A program made the translations under genes and the position numbers. The notes under the pieces were generated by a model that was not told the DNA's origin, ran no database searches, and saw only the letters and a program-made list of their open reading frames with translations. A stretch of 7,884 nucleotides of DNA, from NCBI GenBank assembly GCA_937871645.1, contig CALMPZ010000487.1, positions 1 to 7,884 on the forward strand, written 5' to 3'. This DNA comes from an uncultured Polymorphobacter sp. Lineage in GTDB: Bacteria; Pseudomonadota; Alphaproteobacteria; Sphingomonadales; Sphingomonadaceae. Below, one piece after another: positions 4,616-7,884 of this stretch (the first letter of the stretch is position 1; every line of letters starts with the position of its first letter).

Positions 4616-5503
4616 ATGCCAAGCTTTGCGACAAAGCTCGAACTGATCCTCAAGGCGCTGTCGATCACGCGCGGTCGCGCCGCATCCGAAATCGGTGTCG
4701 ACAAGCCGTTGATGGGCCGCTGGGTGTCCGGCGCGGTCCACCCTTCGGCGCGCAATCTCGAACGGCTGACCGTGTGGATAGCCAGCTACCATGAAGGCTT
4801 TTCGCTGCTCGACTGGGATGTCGATGTCGCCGAGTTGGCAAAGCGGTTCGGCGTCGCGGCACCGGCAACAAGGCGACTGGGAGGCAGCGAGGCACTCGCG
4901 CCGTTTCTGGCCAAGACCCTGATCGAAGAGACAAGTGGCAATCTGGCGCGTCGTGGCTGGGCGTATGAGGGGTTCTGGCGCATTACGCGGCCATCTGCGC
5001 TGTTTCCCGGCAAATTCGCGCACGAACACATGATGATCAGTTGCAACGGTGGCGGCGCGATGCTGGTTTCGCTGTGTGCCGTGGGGGTGCGGCTCGATGG
5101 CTATGCGTTACTGTTCGACAATCAGATGTTGATGTTCGTGGCCGACAGCGAAAGCTCCAACCTGGTGTTCGCCATCTTGAATCTGGTCGTACGACTGAGA
5201 GCCGATGTGCTCGACGGGCTGACGCTGACACGGCTCGCTGATTCGAGCGGTTCGCCGGTGGCCACGCCGGTGCTGCTTGAACGCGTCGGCGAGCTATCGG
5301 GCAATGACGATGCCGATCGGGCGACGTTCGAATCGCTGTGTGGGCAGAATGTGCTGGTGCCGGCCGAATCTGTTCCCGACGACGTGCGTCGGCACCTTTG
5401 CCGCGATGTTGGCCCGACGCCGTTCGCCAATGGCGGCGACATGCTGTTGGTCATGCACGCCGCGCAATCGATGGCGCGCGGGCCGCTGCCCGACGTGCCC
5501 TGA
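4616..5503 (+). CDS. XRE-like helix-turn-helix regulator with an unassigned C-terminal domain
   Basis: A 295-residue soluble protein. Residues 5-55 resemble a Cro/C1-type DNA-binding domain: TKLELILKALSI, then the turn region RAASEIGVDKPLMGRWVSGA (21-40) with GRW where XRE recognition helices usually read SRWE, then NLERLTVWI. Residues 60-110 are a linker with an acidic patch (LLDWDVDVAEL). Residues 113-245 look like a folded alpha/beta sensor or dimerisation domain that I cannot name (YEGFWRITRP, FAHEHMMIS, DGYALLFDNQMLMFV, VFAILNLVVRLRADVLDGLTL). The ATG at 4616 begins the HTH block; an in-frame extension upstream would run through the divergent promoter and the antisense of the BLUF-like gene. 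The Shine-Dalgarno is weak. It is divergent from the BLUF-like gene, and an autoregulatory sensor-linked regulator is inferred. The gene ends 18 bases from the convergent anmK, with no terminator hairpin seen between. Confidence 0.75.
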   Translation: MPSFATKLELILKALSITRGRAASEIGVDKPLMGRWVSGAVHPSARNLERLTVWIASYHEGFSLLDWDVDVAELAKRFGVAAPATRRLGGSEALAPFLAKTLIEETSGNLARRGWAYEGFWRITRPSALFPGKFAHEHMMISCNGGGAMLVSLCAVGVRLDGYALLFDNQMLMFVADSESSNLVFAILNLVVRLRADVLDGLTLTRLADSSGSPVATPVLLERVGELSGNDDADRATFESLCGQNVLVPAESVPDDVRRHLCRDVGPTPFANGGDMLLVMHAAQSMARGPLPDVP

Positions 5504-5521
5504 AGCCATCCACGGCGGTCG

Positions 5522-6634
5522 TCAGCGGCGCGAAATCACGCCGCCCGGCATGGCTGCCGCGACGCCGGTGGTCTGCGGGAAGCTGATCGGCAGGCCCGCC
5601 AACGCACGCACACCGAGATAGGCGAAGGCTTCGGCTTCGAGTGCATCGCCGTTCCAGCCTGCCGCTTCGACGGGCAACGTTTGCACGCCGGTGCGCGCCG
5701 CCAGCATCGCCATCAGCGTCGCATTGTGGCGGCCGCCGCCGCAGACCAGCAGCCGCAGCGGGCGTGCGGGGACGTGGCGCAACGCCAGCGCCACCGTCTC
5801 GGCGGTGAACGCCGTCAGCGTTGCGGCGCCATCGGCGAGGGTTAGCCCCCGTGCCGCACCGAGCGAGAAATCGTGCCGGTCGAGCGATTTGGGCGGCGCC
5901 ACGTCGAACCATGGCAGGTCGGCCATGGCGGCGACGACCCGTTCGTGGACGCTGCCCGATGCGGCGAGCGCGCCGCCGGCGTCATGGCTCAGCCCGGCTT
6001 CGGCGCGGACCCAGTCGTCGATCAGCGCGTTGGCGGGGCCGGTGTCGAAAGAACCCCAGTTTTCACCGGCGAACCAGGTGATGTTGCCGACGCCGCCGAG
6101 GTTGAGCACCGCGACCGGCCCCTCGGCACGGAACCCTGACACCAAAGCGCGGTGATACGCCGGTGCCAGCGGTGCGCCCTGCCCACCGCTCGCCACATCG
6201 GCAGAGCGGAAGTCGTGCACCACGGTGATGCCGGTTTCGCGCGCCAGCAGCGCGCCGTCGCCGATCTGCCACGTCCAGCGCCGGTCGGGGCGGTGCGCGA
6301 TGGTCTGGCCGTGGAAGCCGACGAGCGCGACATCGGCCGCCGCCACGCCGGCCTGCGCCAGCAACGCCTTGACCGCCGCCGCATGCGCCAGCGTCTGGTC
6401 GCGCGCCACCGCGTCAATTTGCGCGTGCGGTGCCGGTCGTTCCATCGTCAGCGCCGCCGCAATCGCGGCGCGCAGCCGCGCACGCATCGGCTCGTCATAG
6501 GCGGTGCTGTGGAACGCCAGCGGCTCCACCAGGTCATGGCCGTCGGTGCGGATCAGCGCCGCATCGATGCCGTCCATCGACGTGCCCGACATCAGGCCCA
6601 CCGCGAGCAGACTTTCGCTAGCCCCCGTGCTCAT
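5522..6634 (-). CDS. anmK: Anhydro-N-acetylmuramic acid kinase
   Basis: AnmK hydrolyses the 1,6-anhydro ring and phosphorylates anhydro-MurNAc to MurNAc-6-phosphate, recycling cell-wall fragments in the cytosol. The 370-residue protein carries the ASKHA-fold signatures of the family: [12 protein letters not shown] (13-24) for ATP, GFHGQT (107-112), [18 protein letters not shown] (141-158), [12 protein letters not shown] (176-187), the catalytic Asp D197 in [19 protein letters not shown] (298-304) and [16 protein letters not shown] (326-341). The ending, [11 protein letters not shown], is typical. The ATG at 6634 is chosen because a GAGGG lies eight bases upstream; the GTG at 6643 would be nearly on top of it. 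It is divergent from tyrS with only 18 bases between start codons, so each promoter must lie inside the other's coding sequence or in that short gap. In some bacteria recycled MurNAc-6-phosphate is processed by MurQ; no such gene is in the window. Confidence 0.95.
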   Translation of the reverse strand: MSTGASESLLAVGLMSGTSMDGIDAALIRTDGHDLVEPLAFHSTAYDEPMRARLRAAIAAALTMERPAPHAQIDAVARDQTLAHAAAVKALLAQAGVAAADVALVGFHGQTIAHRPDRRWTWQIGDGALLARETGITVVHDFRSADVASGGQGAPLAPAYHRALVSGFRAEGPVAVLNLGGVGNITWFAGENWGSFDTGPANALIDDWVRAEAGLSHDAGGALAASGSVHERVVAAMADLPWFDVAPPKSLDRHDFSLGAARGLTLADGAATLTAFTAETVALALRHVPARPLRLLVCGGGRHNATLMAMLAARTGVQTLPVEAAGWNGDALEAEAFAYLGVRALAGLPISFPQTTGVAAAMPGGVISRR

Positions 6635-6645
6635 GCTAGGCACCC

Positions 6646-6650
6646 TCCCG
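6646..6650 (-). promoter_or_regulatory. Shine-Dalgarno of anmK inside the 18-base anmK/tyrS gap
   Basis: GGGAGGG reads on the minus strand within the gap, with GGGAG at 6650-6646, and places GAGGG eight bases before ATG 6634. The complementary CCCTCCC lies three bases before the tyrS ATG (6653) and offers no Shine-Dalgarno to tyrS. Confidence 0.65.
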
Positions 6651-6652
6651 CC

Positions 6653-7870
6653 ATGACATACAAATCCGAATTCCTCCGTGTCCTAGACGAGCGCGGCTAT
6701 CTCCACCAGATCACCGACGCCGACGCGCTCGATGCCGCAGCGGTTGCGGGCGTCGTGCCGGCCTATGTCGGTTTCGATTGCACCGCGCCGAGCCTGCATA
6801 TCGGCAATCTCGTGTCGATCATGATGCTGCGCAAGCTGCAACAGAGCGGCCACAAGCCGATCGTGCTGCTCGGCGGCGGCACCACCAAGGTCGGCGATCC
6901 GTCGGGCAAGGATGCCGGGCGCCAGCTGCTCGATGACTCGCGCATCGCCGGCAACATGGCGACGATCAAGCGCATCTTCGAACGGTTCCTGGTTTTCGGT
7001 GATGGCCCGACCGATGCGGTGATGGTCAACAACGCCGACTGGCTCGACAAGCTCGAATACATCCCGTTCCTGCGCGATATCGGCCGGCATTTTTCGATCA
7101 ACCGCATGCTGACCTTCGATTCGGTCAAGCTGCGGCTCGACCGCGAACAGCCGCTGAGCTTCCTCGAATTCAACTACATGATCTTGCAGGCCTATGATTA
7201 CCTTGAGCTGTCGCGGCGCTTCGGTTGCCGCTTGCAGATGGGCGGGTCGGACCAGTGGGGCAATATCGTCAACGGCACTGACCTCATCCGCCGCGTCGAC
7301 AGCAAGGACGCGTTCGGGCTGACGACGCCGCTGATCACCACGTCGGACGGCGCCAAGATGGGCAAGACCGCTAATGGCGCGGTCTGGCTGCACGAGGACT
7401 CGCTGCCGAGCTATGACTATTGGCAGTTCTGGCGCAACACCCAGGACGCCGATGTCGGCAAGTTCATGCGGCTGTTCACCGAAATCCCCGAAGCCGAAAT
7501 CCGCCGCTACGAAGCGCTTGAGGGCGCCGAAATCAACACCGCGAAGAAGGCACTCGCCGACGCCGCGACGGCGCTGTGCCGTGGGCCCGAGGCGGCCGCA
7601 GCGGCAGCCGAAACCGCGCGCGCGACGTTCGAGGCGGGCGAGGCCGGCGGCGATCTGCCGTCGCTCAGCATCGGCGCTGACGGCATCGGACTGCTCGATG
7701 CGCTCGTCGGGCTGAACATGGCGGCATCAAAGGGCGAAGCGCGCCGGCTGATTCGCGGCGGCGGTGTCAAGGTCGATGACGTGACGGTCAGCGACGAGGC
7801 GCTGCACCTGCCGGGTGCGGCGAAGCTGTCGGTCGGCAAGAAGCGCCACGGCGTGCTCGTCGCCGGCTAG
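6653..7870 (+). CDS. tyrS: Tyrosyl-tRNA synthetase
   Basis: Class I aminoacyl-tRNA synthetase charging tRNA-Tyr; cytosolic and essential. The 405-residue product has the ATP motif HIGN (49-52), Y38 and the tyrosine-pocket segment [12 protein letters not shown] (175-186), GSDQWGN (198-204), the KMSKS loop as KMGKT (235-239), and a C-terminal S4 RNA-binding domain (about 345-400) with [19 protein letters not shown]. The start [15 protein letters not shown] matches the usual alphaproteobacterial N-terminus, so ATG 6653 is firm; a long in-frame extension upstream is antisense to anmK and spurious. No Shine-Dalgarno precedes it (the preceding bases are C-rich), so the message may be leaderless or initiate by another route. 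It is divergent from anmK. Nothing else is seen in the 14 bases after its stop. Confidence 0.97.
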   Translation: MTYKSEFLRVLDERGYLHQITDADALDAAAVAGVVPAYVGFDCTAPSLHIGNLVSIMMLRKLQQSGHKPIVLLGGGTTKVGDPSGKDAGRQLLDDSRIAGNMATIKRIFERFLVFGDGPTDAVMVNNADWLDKLEYIPFLRDIGRHFSINRMLTFDSVKLRLDREQPLSFLEFNYMILQAYDYLELSRRFGCRLQMGGSDQWGNIVNGTDLIRRVDSKDAFGLTTPLITTSDGAKMGKTANGAVWLHEDSLPSYDYWQFWRNTQDADVGKFMRLFTEIPEAEIRRYEALEGAEINTAKKALADAATALCRGPEAAAAAAETARATFEAGEAGGDLPSLSIGADGIGLLDALVGLNMAASKGEARRLIRGGGVKVDDVTVSDEALHLPGAAKLSVGKKRHGVLVAG

Positions 7871-7884
7871 TCGCTCACTGCGGC

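Noticed and set aside
5504..5521. Terminator between the regulator and anmK
   Set aside because: The 18-base gap holds no hairpin or T-run.
6152..6652. 167-codon upstream extension of tyrS
   Set aside because: It is antisense to anmK, and TyrS proteins normally begin at MTYKS.
6683..7393. Minus-strand frame opposite tyrS
   Set aside because: It lies wholly inside a well-identified gene and has no motif or ribosome site of its own.

Overview
The window reads as high-GC alphaproteobacterial DNA, most likely from a sphingomonad. This is inferred from the TyrS sequence (it begins MTYKS and ends in an S4 domain), the tight divergent anmK/tyrS pair, and two tandem cysteine desulfurases of the kind that head alphaproteobacterial suf operons. 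No 16S, tRNA or database match was available, so the placement is not firm.

Layout. (1) 1-1125, minus strand: a NifS/IscS-type cysteine desulfurase. Its stop overlaps the start of a second cysteine desulfurase that runs off the left edge. Together they look like the head of an Fe-S cluster assembly operon. (2) 1226-1873, plus: a small alpha/beta hydrolase, divergent from (1). The two share a 100-base gap holding a self-complementary TATATA element. (3) 1874-2727: a lower-GC accessory stretch. It has a hairpin-rich intergenic region, an unrecognised 153-residue gene on the minus strand, a dispersed-type palindromic repeat, and a leader with two competing stems. (4) 2728-3888, plus: a serine beta-lactamase-fold hydrolase or esterase. 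(5) 3867-4445, minus: a BLUF-like photoreceptor-domain protein with a cysteine-rich, zinc-ribbon-like N-terminus, overlapping the hydrolase tail to tail by 22 bases. (6) 4616-5503, plus: a helix-turn-helix (XRE-like) regulator, divergent from the BLUF gene across an AT-rich gap with three inverted repeats. (7) 5522-6634, minus: anhydro-N-acetylmuramic acid kinase (anmK). (8) 6653-7870, plus: tyrosyl-tRNA synthetase (tyrS). The anmK and tyrS start codons are only 18 bases apart.

How it works together. The ends of the window are housekeeping: sulfur mobilisation for Fe-S clusters, peptidoglycan recycling and tRNA charging. The middle is accessory. Its most interesting part is the divergent BLUF-like/XRE pair, which has the layout of a sensor and its DNA-binding partner. 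A light- or redox-responsive switch is a reasonable hypothesis that the sequence cannot prove. Two start-codon cases deserve attention: the cysteine desulfurase appears to need a CTG start, and tyrS has no visible Shine-Dalgarno sequence.
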